Source: Trametes villosa (taxonomy: Eukaryota; Basidiomycota; Agaricomycetes; Polyporales; Polyporaceae). Taken from it: a stretch of DNA of 64,000 bases. The DNA lies in NCBI GenBank assembly GCA_002964805.2, contig PUDQ02000001.1, forward strand, positions 2,132,001 through 2,196,000. The letters run 5' to 3'. Position numbers and translations under genes: made by a program. This document shows, one piece after another, positions 46,653-57,320 of the stretch (position 1 is the first letter of the stretch; each line of letters starts with the position of its first letter). The notes beneath the pieces are model-generated. The model ran no database searches and was not told the DNA's origin. It was given only the letters and a program-made list of their open reading frames with translations.

Positions 46653-48160
46653 ATGCACCCAACGATGCTAAACGCAGACATACTCGCGGTTGTCACCTCT
46701 TTCGCCTCCCGTGGGACCGTCTCTACGATGATGCAAGCGAGCCGCTTCTTCTACCACGAAGGCCCCAAGACAATCCTCCGCGATGGCGTCAACTTCCAAA
46801 ACGATCAGGACGTCGCCATGTTCCTTCAGTTCATGCGGGCAGAGGACGGGACACGATCCCGCTATCTTACGGGCTTGTCGATCAGCACGTTCGACGACGA
46901 GGATATCATCATGGTAGAAGACTCCGCTCGATCGCTCGCCCACTTTCTCTCCACGTCCTCCTTCGACCGTCTCAAGACCTTGCACATCGACAATGCCGAG
47001 CTCACCTTCGTCAGCTTCCCCTTCCTCCTCACTGCTTTCAAGACGCTCTCCGGCATCGAACGCCTCTCGTTGGAGGCATGCGGCCCGATCGCTTGTGGAC
47101 TGGTCGACGCCCTCAGCGGTCGCCTGCGCTCCGTCGTGCTCGCATACGACGTCGACACCGAGGGCGATCACGACGAGGATCCCATGGCTGCCCTAGGGGA
47201 CAAACTTCATCCCCTGGTGCTACTTCGGCGCTCGTGCGATACGCTGCAGTCGCTCGACATCGGGTTTGCGGACTGGGACCTCCCGCGGTCGCTTTACCCG
47301 CCGCCGTTCCCTCACATGCGCGATCTCGTGATCACCTGGTGCGCGTACCCGCCCCTCTTGCCTTATATCCACGCCTTCCCGAATCTGAGAACCCTCCGTC
47401 TCGACACCACGTACGACGAACGACAAGTGGACGCACCGGGGGCACTCACCCAACGCCGGCAGGTGAGCCGGGTAGACCAGCTCCAGCAAGGCTCGTGGAA
47501 GTCGTTGGACACGGTGGACGCCACCGTCGCCGACGTATACGCCAGCGGCCTCACGTGTCGGGTCAGACATTTAATCTTAGACATGCAGGACGAGTCCTTC
47601 GACATGCTCGGGGACGTCCTCAACGACGCGCGTCCGGCCAGTATCTCGCTGCACATCGCCCGCGGGGGCGCGTTCGACGTCGCTTCTGGTATTCCAGCGG
47701 TCTTGCGTCTTCCGGGAACTAAGGGGCTCGAGGCACTCGAGCTGGACTTCCAGCTCATCTCTGACGAGCGAGACATCGACCTCGCCGAAGCTGTGGTACG
47801 CATAAATTCATGTCCCTCTATGGGCAACCACAGCTGACCAGGTGTGTCCAGGAACACCTCGTAGAAGCCGTATCCTCCAACCGGATACCGCTGAAGTCGC
47901 TGAAGCTCGAGTTCGGATGCTCCGACCTTCCCGCGCGTAGGGCGTGGATGCGACAGGGCAGCAACCGCCCTAGGCTCCCTCAATGTCGGGTGGAGCGGTA
48001 TCTGGAAGACGTGCAGCTGGACGCTCTTGGCCGCCTCTTTCTTGGGCGCATATCCACGCTGGAAGTGGTTACGCTGGTCATCAAGGGGCATCGTACGCGC
48101 GAAGACGCCAAGGTTGTCGTCAAAGCGGGAGAGATGCTGGAGGCTATGGTGACGGATTGA
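46653..48160 (+). CDS. F-box/LRR-like protein A
   Basis: Two exons, 46653-47795 and 47852-48160, give 483 residues. The N-terminus (LNADILAVVTSFASRGTVST, then ASRFFYHEGPK) is a degenerate F-box; the rest shows irregular LRR-like strands: LKTLHIDNAEL, IERLSLEACG, LRSVVLAYD, LQSLDIGFADW, LRTLRLDTTYD, LEALELDF, LKSLKLEFG and LEVVTLVI. This is the common rapidly evolving basidiomycete type, probably an SCF substrate receptor; the target is unknown. The 56 bp intron sits at the same codon as in gene B (48817) and gene C (50851). It belongs to the left unit of a tandem duplication. Confidence 0.83.
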
Positions 48161-48816
48161 GCATGGTAAGCGTGCAATAATATATTGTACGAGTGCCCGA
48201 GTACTCACTGTTACGCAAGGGTATGTTCTCACCGCGACGAGCGCACTCATGCTACCACACTACAAGCAACTACTCGAGCTTCTATCACCCTCCTCTTCCG
48301 ACCTCGTCAACGTACGCCGAGCAATCGCTACTCTCCCTCCTCTCATAGAGGCGGCTCAGAAGGCAGAGACCGATGAGATTCTCGGCAAACTGAAAGGTCT
48401 TGGGAACAGTATTCTACATCCACGTCCCCCTGCTCGGTACACATATCGGAATTTCCCCGTTGTATCTGACGATGGACTGGACGAGAGCAGTCCTGCACGC
48501 TTCGTAATAGTCTGGTCGCAACCTACAAAGCGCTGGTTGGTATTGTTCGGCCAGCGGGCCGGAAGTGAGTGCGCGTAGGCGCCTACTCACGGGGACATGG
48601 TGAAAGTCGAGCACAAAGTCGATGAACTCCTCCACCATCCTTTACCCATAAAATGTCACCAGCGCGGTTTCAAACCCCAGCAACGCTTGGATCACCACCA
48701 CCACCACCGCCTTGGACTCAAACCTCTCACTGACCCGCCCATCCCGCACCATGTATGCGCCGGCCCTACACGTGTCCATTGTGCCTCAATACTGACACTT
48801 CCGTCCGACAGACACA
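48161..48816. other. spacer between F-box-like genes A and B
   Basis: From about 48222 it is the duplicated block: a TTC1 exon 5 copy, then promoter-proximal sequence of gene B. See the pseudogene entry. Confidence 0.5.
48249..48578 (+). pseudogene. TTC1-like exon 5 copy, possibly a new chimeric ORF
   Basis: Residues YKQLLELLSPSSSDLVNVRR and EILGKLKGLGNSIL repeat exon 5 of the intact TTC1-like gene. The old splice acceptor (CTGCCAG) is lost; an ATG at 48249 now precedes the exon, and its donor is replaced by sequence that stays open to 48578, giving 109 codons. TPR units are missing, so the original function is gone. Expression is unknown; the simplest view is a captured fragment. Confidence 0.8.
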
Positions 48817-50324
48817 ATGCAAACAGCTAAGCTGAACGCAGACATTCTTGCGGTGGTCATCTCTTTTGCTCCGCGAGGGACCGTCTCTACGATGATGCAA
48901 GCGAGCCGCTTCTTCTACCACGAAGGCCCCAAAGTAATTCTTCGCGAGGATGTCCTTTTCCAAAACGACAACGACATCGCCACATTCCTTCGCTTCATGC
49001 ACGCCGAGGGCGGGACACGCTCCCGCTATCTCACGGGCCTCTCTATCAGCACGTTCGTCGACACGGACATTATCATGGCGGAAGAATCCGCGCTGTTGCT
49101 CGCCCAGTTTCTCCAGACGTCTACCTTCGACCGCCTCAGGGCCTTAGATATCGACAAGGCCGAGGACACCTTTACCACCTTCCCCTTTCTCCTCACTGCG
49201 TTCAAGACGCTCTCTGGGATCGAACAGCTCTCGTTGGAGGCACGCGGCCCGGTCGCTTGCAATCTGGTCGACGCTCTCTGCGGTCGCCTACGCTCCGTTA
49301 TGCTCAATTATTACGTCGACACTGACGGGGAGCACGACGAGGATTCCATAGCTGGCTTAGGGAACGACCTTCATCCCCTGGTTGTCCTCCGGCGTTCTTG
49401 CCCCACGCTGGAGTCGCTCAAGGTCGAGTTTGCGCAGTGGGACCTCCCGCGATCGCTCTACCCGCCGCCGTTCTACAAGATGAAACACCTCGTGATCGCC
49501 TGGTGCTCGTACCCGCGCCTCTTGCCTTATATCCATGCCACCCCGAACCTGCAAAGTCTTCGTCTCGACACCACGTACGACGGGAGGGAAGTCGGGGTAC
49601 CAGGCGCGCTCGCTCAGCGCCGGCAGGTCAACCGCGTGGACCAACTCCAGCATGGCTCATGGAAGTCTTTGGACTTAGTGACCGCCAACGTTATTGACGT
49701 ATACGTCAGCGGCCCCACGTGTCGGGTCAGGAAACTCGACCTAACCATGCGACACGAGTCCTTCAACATGCTTGGGGACATCCTCAACGACGCGCGTCCG
49801 GCCAATATCTCGCTTCATATCACGGGCACGGGGGCGTTCGATGCGGCTACAGGCATCCCGGCCGTCCTACGTCTGCCAGGAGCGGAGGAGCTCGAAACGC
49901 TCAAGCTGCACTTCGAGTTCAATCCTCAGGAGCGAGACATAGATCTCTCCGAAGCTCTGGTACGCATTGATTCATGTGCATCCACGAGCAAGCGCAGCTG
50001 ACTCGATGCACCCAGGGACACATCGTAGAAGCCACATCATCCAGTCAGATACCGCTGAAGTCGCTGGAGCTCGCAATTAGATGCATCGAACTCATAGATC
50101 GCCGCGCGTGGATGCCACCGGGTGACCACCCGTTTGACGTTTCTCAATGTCGGGTGGAGCGGTACCTGGAAGACGCGAACCTGGACGCTCTTAGCCGCCT
50201 CTTCCTGGGGCGCATCTCGACGCTGGAAGTGGTTAGGCTGGCGATCTGGGGGCACCGTACGCGCAAAAATGTTCAGACTGTCGTCAGAGCGGGACAGGTG
50301 CTGGAGGCCATGGTAAGGGAGTGA
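48817..50324 (+). CDS. F-box/LRR-like protein B
   Basis: Two exons, 48817-49959 and 50016-50324, give 483 residues, exactly the length and intron position of gene A. Start MQTAKLNADILAVVISFAPR; degenerate F-box, then LRR-like strands (LRALDIDKAED, IEQLSLEARG, LESLKVEFAQW, LQSLRLDTTYD, LETLKLHFEF, LKSLELAI). Compared with gene A, changes are spread over the whole protein, most in the solvent-exposed parts of the repeats. Both frames are intact, so both copies appear to be under selection. Likely an SCF receptor with an unknown target. Confidence 0.83.
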
Positions 50325-50850
50325 GTATGAGTATGGTAAGCGTTCAACATGATTTCCTACGAATGACAAGGTACTCAGTGGTTCCTAGGAGTGTACGAAT
50401 TTTAAGTTATATACGAACATTGCGGCGTTGCGAAAATTTTGAGGAGCATTACATTGCCCCCGTCTTCATCATGCACGTTTAGCTGACAGGTTCCACAAAG
50501 CTCGCAACTTGTCTCTCTACATGTAGTCGCGACCTATACCGTCTGATACCTGACGCTCCCACAAGAAATTGTCACCTATGTTCCCTGGCAACCCTTCCAG
50601 GCTTGGATGATGTGAAAGAGGTTTCGGGGACCGATCGTATGTGATGAGACAAAGGAAGTGTTGTTTCGTGGCGTCACGGATGAAGTCAAACATGCCTCTC
50701 GCCTGGTGGCGTCCCCCCTCTCTCTTTCCCCTCTCATCGACCTCAGGCAAGAACGTTCGTCAGGGTAACTGGTCGAGACTGCAGCAAGATGTCATCGTAA
50801 GCATCCCAGCTCGAAGCGTAACCGGTCCGCTAACACGGCGCCACAGACTC
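50325..50850. other. spacer upstream of F-box-like gene C
   Basis: No TTC1 fragment is recognisable here, unlike upstream of gene B. No supported gene. Confidence 0.5.
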
Positions 50851-52315
50851 ATGGAGCGAACTCCCGTTCTCAGCATCGACGTTCTGCTGATCGTCGCGTC
50901 CTTCGCGTCGCGGACGACGCTGTCGGCCTTCATGAAGACGTGCCGTCTCTTCTACCACGAAGGGGCCAAACAGCTCGCGCGGAGACGCGTCGTGATCGAC
51001 AACAACAGGGACCTCGCGTCGCTCCTCGCCTTCTTGCACGCGGAGAAGGGCAGCCGCTGTCGCTTTCTGCGAGACCTCGTCCTCGACATCGAGCTGCCGC
51101 GCCCAGCGACGCCAAATCCGATGTCGCCAGCCCTCTCCAACCTCCTAGTCAAACACTCGTTCCGCTCGCTGAGCTCGCTCCGCCTAGCCAACTCCGAGCG
51201 CGTGCTGCGTTCACATCCTAAACTGGCGGCTGGGTTCGCCTCTCTGAAAGCCCTCACCTCCCTCGACGTCGGCCCTGCCGGTCCGAAGACGCTGGCCGTC
51301 TTGACGAGGCTCGACTCCCCCCTCCGCATCCTGGTGCTGAAGTACGCGCCCGGCTTGGACCAGAGGGCGAACCCGCCGGACGTGTTCCATCCCCTCAGGA
51401 TCCTCCAGCCGTTCAAGAACAGCCTAGAGACTCTCGACGTGAAGGGGTACGAGGCCGAACTGGCACGCGCTCGGTTCCCTGGCCAGTACCCCCGCATGCA
51501 GGAGCTCGCCCTCGACAGCCCGGACTGCCCCCTCCTCGCTCCGTACATCCACGCCTTCCCCGACCTGCGAAACCTCTCCATCAGCACCGTCTTCGCCGGA
51601 ACCTTGACGATTGACAACATACCGATCGAGATGGACCTCATCGAGGCGTACCGCCGGTCCAACCAGCGCGACCAGGCCGAGCACGGGTCGTGGACAAAGC
51701 TGGAGACAGTGAACGGCACGGCGCCCGACCTTTACATCGCCGGGCTCCGCTGTGCGATCAAGGTCCTCTACCTGAACGTCTGCCTGTGGGATCCCTTCTC
51801 CATGGTACTTGGGGTCCTGCGGGACGCTTCTGTCTCTCGCCTTCACCTCTATGTCCACACTATCGACGCTTTTGAGGCCGACGGCCTTGCTATGCTGTTC
51901 TCACAACTAGGTGACTCGTGTCCAGAGGAACTATTCCTCCACGTGCGGCTATGCGCGCAAGAAGACTGGGACGAGGATTTACGCGCTGTCGTAGACTCCG
52001 CAGCCTTGGTTAGTCTGCCTGAGCTACTTGGGTTTTGAGATGGCTCTGACGAGTGTTTTTCAGGAGCGCATGTCGCTGTCGCTGTCGGCATTGCCGGTCC
52101 GGAAGTTCCACTTCCTACTACGCTGTGAGCACGCCGGACACGCGGCGGAGATGCTCAGCTCGCCAGACTACGTTTGTGGTGCCCAGGAGATCCAAGACTT
52201 CGACTGCAAAGCCTTTGCCGAGGGAGTCCTGGCTGTAGTGCCTGCTGTGCGGGACGTCGACATCAGGTTCAGCTGCAGTCGTAAGCAGCATGCCAGGGTG
52301 GAGCGGAATGCATAG
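50851..52315 (+). CDS. F-box/LRR-like protein C
   Basis: Two exons, 50851-52008 and 52064-52315, give 469 residues. It is a more distant relative of genes A and B: the same F-box-like start (VLSIDVLLIVASFASRTTLS, RLFYHEGAK), the PYIHAFPDLRNLSIST block and the same intron position near the end, but low identity elsewhere. The frame stays open upstream to 50641, yet the ATG at 50851 aligns with the paralogues and was chosen. The C-terminal exon (LPVRKFHFLLRCEHAGHA) replaces the LRR-like end of A and B. Confidence 0.8.
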
Positions 52316-52411
52316 ACGCTATATGGAGAAAACAGTGTTCAATATCTAGCGCACTATCATTATATACTATAGTAAAGCAAGCGGGAGCCTACGGATGATA
52401 TGCTCTGTTCG

Positions 52412-53134
52412 TCAGTCGATGAAGTCGAAGGTATTGCGGAAGGTCGTCGCGTCCCGCAAAGGCCATACCTACAAAACAGTCAGGCATACGCGCTCAAAAG
52501 CCGAAGGGGGACGTACCCTCGCATATAGCCTGCCTCTGACCAGACCTAGTGGTACCGGACCATACATGCGGGAATCCCTCGACCATGCCAGGTTGTCTCC
52601 GGTGACCCAGATATGATTCCTAGGGACTACGACGTGTTCTGTCGACGGCGCGTATTCCCCCGTAGGGTCGACACATATGATGTCCCCGGGCAGGCCCGTC
52701 ACGCGTTTGCAGACCCTACGAGTGGGGTCAAGGGGGGAGGTATAGGTGACAAGGTCTCCTCGTCGGAGCTTCTTGGGATCAATCCACTTGAGCTCGAGCG
52801 CAGCCTCCCCCTGCATGCCCATAGTTGGAAACATCGAAGGGCCCTCCACCTGGTCATGGCAGGTCTATTAGCGTCCCAAGTGGGCGAACATCTTGCGGCG
52901 CTCGACTCACGAGGGAGATAGTCGCGACATGCTCACCGATGAGGTGTAACGCACATCCGAAATTGACAACCTACACCCGGTCTTAACGTGGTACACTCAC
53001 GGTGACAGCAGACCAGCCCGTACGTGGAGAGACCAATATCCTATCTTCCAGCCTATCTGAGGTAGTTGCTCTCGGCTAGGGCGGTAGGTTCGCCAAGCGC
53101 GAGCACTCCATCTCGCGAACCGACCAAGGACCAT
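52412..53134 (-). CDS. IMP1: mitochondrial inner membrane protease subunit 1
   Basis: Four exons, 53134-53024, 52970-52911, 52849-52517 and 52468-52412, give 186 residues (yeast Imp1 190). The type I signal-peptidase fold is clear: the catalytic Ser in VEGPSMFPTM (about 62), the catalytic Lys in RRVCKRVTGLPGD (about 102), then HIWVTGDNLAWSRDSRMYGP and LGLVRGRLYARV. A hydrophobic N-terminal segment (VVNFGCALHLIGEHVATI) anchors it in the inner membrane. Imp1 removes the second sorting signal of intermembrane-space proteins. The last short exon (VWPLRDATTFRNTFDFID) is inferred from splice phase. Divergent to ELP4, 179 bp between starts. Confidence 0.92.
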
Positions 53135-53313
53135 GAGGCGAAGTCGGAATTATGAGCAGTGGGACGGCGCCGAGGACATGGTGTGTGCAGGTCAAGCAGT
53201 GGTCGCCCTGGGCGTCTCACGCGGGATCGCGCTCTCGTGAGCGCGCGACTCGGGTAGCGCGAGCTTGTGCTCTTGCTCCCGCTCCTGCTGAACGCATTCG
53301 CGTGGTCTCATCG

Positions 53314-54863
53314 ATGTCCGCCTTCAAGCGTCGGACGACCACAAAACAACCCCCGCTACCTGCGGGGACGCGCACCTCACCCGGCTCGACCGCGACCGTG
53401 ATCACATCTACTGGGATTCCCTCTCTAGATGATATCCTCGGCGGCGGCCTGCCGCTCTCCTGCTCGCTTCTCGTCCTCGCGCCGGATGCGCACACCGCGT
53501 ACGGCGAACTCGTCATCAAATACTCTGCCGCGCAGGGGTTAGCCAGCGGACAGCGCGTGGTTGTGGTGGATCCGCGCGCGGAGGCGTTCCTGGGCGAATG
53601 CATGTGGGTGCCCGGGAGCAGTGCGCCGACGCCTGCGGCGAGCCCCGCTGCACCATCGAACGTCGCGGACGAGGAGGAAGACGAGAGGGCCTCAGAGCAC
53701 GACACGAAAATCAAGATCGCGTGGCGGTACGAGCAGATGAAGCAGTTCCAGACTACCGTGCCCACCTCGAGCCAGTAAGCCACATTCAGTCTTCGAAGCG
53801 ATCTGCTTTGCGAGAAGTGACAAGAACGAATAATTCCTAGGGCTACGGACGACTATTGCAGGACTTTTGATCTTACATGTCGCATGCCGGAGGCGGTCAT
53901 TAAGACTGCGCGCAGCGAAGGGAGATTCCTGGACGTGAGCCCGGAGGAAACTGTCTATGAGGGTGGCCCGAAGTCATCGTGCAAAACTGTACTTCGTCGC
54001 CTCTCAGAGATCCTATCGCAGAGCGATTCGGCCGGCGAGCCTTTGGCCACCCGTATATGCATACCCGCCCTAGGGCCGTACGAGTGGGGAGACGTCTCTC
54101 CTCAGGTGAGCGTGCCGCACACCCATACGTCGACGTCTAGCTAATCGATGCATCAGGATATATGCTATTTCTTGCATTCGCTGCGAGTCCTTCTTCGCCG
54201 CTACCCCCGCGCCTGCGCCTCCATCTGTTTGCCGCCGCACCTGTGCCAAGAGACGTACGGCGGCCCCGGATGGGTCCAGAAGCTCGGATGGCTTACGGAC
54301 GCCTCCGTCACCTTGGCCGCCTTCAGCTGTAAGTTATTTACCAATGTGCAAACGAGACGCAATGCTAACCCCAAGACACCACAGCAAACCCCTCGCTCAC
54401 AGCCATGTTCTCGTCTCACCACGGCTTAGTGCACATCCACGCCCTCCCCTCGCCACATACCCTGCTTCCTCCTAGCGACAAGTTCTCCACCCTCCGCGGA
54501 CTATCCTCGTCCGGAGAGAACAACCTCGCATTCAAGTGCATGCGCAAGCGCCTCATCTTCGAGACGCTACACTTGGACGTGGAGGGCGGGGTCGGCGAGC
54601 GACGCACAACGCCGTCAGCCAGCGCTATGGCTATGGACCCGGGCGTCGCGCACGAACATGACCACGACCACGGGTTGTCTACCGGAAGGAGCTCATCGAT
54701 CGCTGCAGTCCAAGTTCAACTTGAGCAGACACAGATCGAGATCGCACCTCCACCAGCCGCCGTCGCACCGCAGGTCGAGCAGCCCACAAGTGCCTTCAAG
54801 AAGGCGAAGGTGAAGAAGAAAGTCGCGTTTACCTCGGAGCGGCCCGATCTGTACGACTTCTAG
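53314..54863 (+). CDS. ELP4: Elongator complex protein 4
   Basis: Four exons, 53314-53774, 53841-54105, 54157-54328 and 54385-54863, give 458 residues. It has the PAXNEB/Elp4 RecA-like fold: STGIPSLDDILGGGLPLSCS at about 30-49, VVVVDPRAEAF, KIKIAWRYEQMKQF, the Arg/Cys-rich YCRTFDLTCRMP, RICIPALGPYEWG and LAFKCMRKRLIFETLHLD. The C-terminal tail has a His-rich HEHDHDHG stretch and basic residues before RPDLYDF. Elp4 with Elp5 and Elp6 forms the hexameric ring that joins Elp1-3 in modification of wobble uridines in tRNA. The open frame upstream of 53314 is in the shared promoter and was not used. Confidence 0.92.
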
Positions 54864-55395
54864 CTAGCTGTCCTTCTGTTGCATAGGCGTCGACAATGTA
54901 GCCCTAAGACATAAAATACTGTATCTATGGAACGGTCGTATCCAGCATTGTTCCGACCGTATAACAGGGGACCGCTACAGAGACTGGACAATGGGCGTGA
55001 GCGTCTTGTATTCCGGGACATAACCCTAGCAAACATACCTTGGGATATAAGGCCGCGAGCTGTGCGTTATGCAAAGACGCGTCCGCGCGGTGTTTCGTGT
55101 TGAGATTATCATACATTGCAGGTTCGGGTCGGGTCGGGTCTGGTGCGAGGTGGGAGGGCAAAGCGCGAGAGCAGCGGACAACACGGGGCAACTGTGCGTG
55201 GATGACATCGGGCTGGCGTCACGGTCGTAACTGGTCGTAGGTCATGACTGTGGAGCACACGGCCTGGGCTCCGTCGTGGAGTCGCATCGGCCGGTCAGGG
55301 GAGGGAGAAGAGGCGCGAAGCCGCACTGTAACGGTCACGCCCAGCGCGATAAGTCGAGATGAAGAGAAACATGGGAGCGAGGGCACCCACTATGG
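54864..55395. other. convergent intergenic region
   Basis: Between the ELP4 stop and the stop of F-box-like gene D. A short run of GGTCGGGTC direct repeats lies near 55130. No gene seen. Confidence 0.5.
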
Positions 55396-56956
55396 CTATG
55401 ACGATCGGGAGGTCCCCGCGTATATCATCCGAAGCGCCGAGGGGGTGACGTCCGTCTCTCGCTGCGCGTTCATCCTCCTGCACTCCACCAGCAGCTCCCG
55501 CAGGGACGAGAGGTGCGGCGGCGCCGCGCCCTCCTCCACCACGCTCTCCTCGTCGTCCGTCTCGTCCTCGGCCTCCGAGTCCATCGGCAGCGTCCCCAGC
55601 GTTTCTCCGGTGCAGTCCTCGAGCCGAATCCCCTCCTTCTGGCACTGTCTCCACCATCGCTCCCAGCGCTCGTAGCAGTGCTGACTGGGACCATCGTTGG
55701 CTTCGAGGTCGGAGAGGAGGGTCGTGTTGAGGACGCGGATCCGCTCAAGGCGAGGAAAGTTCCGCTTGTTCAGCGCGGCAAAGTTTACATCGTTGCGGCG
55801 TCGGATCATTTGCGTGGCGAAGGGGTCGACCTTGTCGTACGTCGCGGCATACCCCACGCCGAAGGCATAGAGTAGGTGGTGCAGGCCGATCGTCGTGATG
55901 TTCGCATGCGCGCGGCGGGCTGCTAAGCCACCCCCGAAAGCATGGTGCTCCCAACTTGGAATACGCCAGTCCGGGTTGAAGGTGAAGGTGGTAAGCATCG
56001 GGCAGAGGTCGAGGATGGTGGGGACGTCAAGTGTCGGGATGATGTTCAAATCCAGGAAGGTCAGTTGCGAGCCGTGCATCCGGAGGAACTCGAGGAGATC
56101 GGGGAAGTCATCCCGGTGGTTGACGAAGTCGAGGCAGAGTGCCTGCAGGGAAGGAATGTTCCAGCCAATCGCCTCCTCGAGGAGGTCCTGAAATGGACCG
56201 CGTAATGAGAGGTGTTGGAGGGCGGGCAAGGTGAGTGCGAGGTCTCCTGCTGCACCGAGGTTGATCTGTTCGGGGGGAGTGCCGTCGAACTCTATATGCG
56301 CAGTGGCTAGCTTAGGTAGGCACTGCAGCATGAAGATGAGCTTCGCGAGGGATGTGGTAGGGATATTGATATGCAGGACGCGCAGCGTGCGCGGACAGAA
56401 GGTGCATATCGCGTCGCCGATGGCTTGGAGGGTGTTGGACAAGGGCCAGTTGACGATGAAGATCTGAAGGTTTGGACAGTGTCGGATGATAGATACCAGG
56501 GAGTTCTGCGTGGTCTCCATGGTCGCTCCGCCCCCGGCGAAGTACCGCGTTACGTGCAGCCGCTTCGTCCACCAGCCCAGGTCCTTGTCGCGGTCCATGA
56601 GGGCGCATACCCGCTGAATGTTGCGCGGATTGCTGAAGAAGAGGAACCGGTAGAAGAATTCGTACCCTAACCGACGCCATGTCCTACATGTAGACATGAT
56701 GGCCTGCAGAGGTCTCCGGTCGGATTCCGCGATGGGCATACAGGACAGTTGGACTGACCTTCTTGGTCGCATAGCTGCGTCGCTGAGCATTATTCACTCC
56801 TTCGTGGGCCGTGCGCAAGGACCAGTCTCCGTACAGCGTCTTGAACCAGGAAGCTTCCGAGAAGGCGGTCGGCAGAGCGTGCTCAAACAGGTCGGTGTCT
56901 TCGACCGCCTGATCGAAGATGTCGAGCCACAGCTCGTCGGGGAGAGCAGATACCAT
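55396..56956 (-). CDS. F-box-like protein D
   Basis: Two exons, 56956-56759 and 56703-55396, with a 55 bp intron, give 501 residues. The N-terminal F-box begins VSALPDELWLDIFDQAVED and continues across the intron as AIMSTCRTWRRLGYEFFYR. LRR-like strands follow: LQIFIVNWPL, LRVLHINIPTTSL, LATAHIEFDG, LQHLSLRGPF, LQALCLDFVN and LTFLDLNIIP. The C-terminus has an acidic linker (DSEAEDETDDEESVVEEG). It is not closely related to genes A-C. Probably an SCF substrate receptor; target unknown. Confidence 0.82.
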
Positions 56957-57320
56957 CAGAGCGCGTGGGCTACTAGCAGAAAGTACAATGCAGGTCCAAG
57001 CAGGGTGTTAGGAGGAGACGGGGGCGGGTGCAGAGCGAGCATGTAAGTTACATGGGCGCGGTATCGGGCGAAGTAAGCAAGTTCAGTGCAAGAGGCGGAG
57101 GCGCCCGGCCCATGCGACCCGCCCTCCTGTGGCGCCCGCCGGAATGATGGCCAGTCGTGCCCAGGGTACGAATGCAAGCCGCGAGTCCTCGTTCACGCGG
57201 ACAACGGAGACGTACATCCTACGTATACGAGAGAAGGGCAACTGCACGCAGACCGCATCGATCCTCGCAGGCTGCGGCCAGAGGCGGCGATACGGGATGC
57301 ACGTCTGGAACGCCGCCCCC
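56957..57320. other. spacer between F-box gene D and TRM44
   Basis: Promoter side of F-box gene D and 3' flank of TRM44. An unspliced reading of TRM44 would extend to 57193 inside this gap. Confidence 0.5.

Larger units (their letters stand above)
45915..48160 (+). repeat. tandem duplication 2, left unit
   Basis: Block from the intron before exon 5 of the TTC1-like gene through F-box-like gene A. It recurs in direct orientation at about 48222-50324. Matching pieces in order: TTC1 exon 5, an intergenic segment with GGTATTGTTCGGCCAG and ACTCCTCCACCATCCT landmarks, and the complete F-box-like gene with the same intron. Confidence 0.9.
48222..50324 (+). repeat. tandem duplication 2, right unit
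   Basis: Second copy of the block at 45915-48160: the 3' end of a TTC1 intron, exon 5, shared spacer and complete F-box-like gene B. TTC1 exon 6 is not readable here. The copied reading frames are preserved but diverged. Confidence 0.9.
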
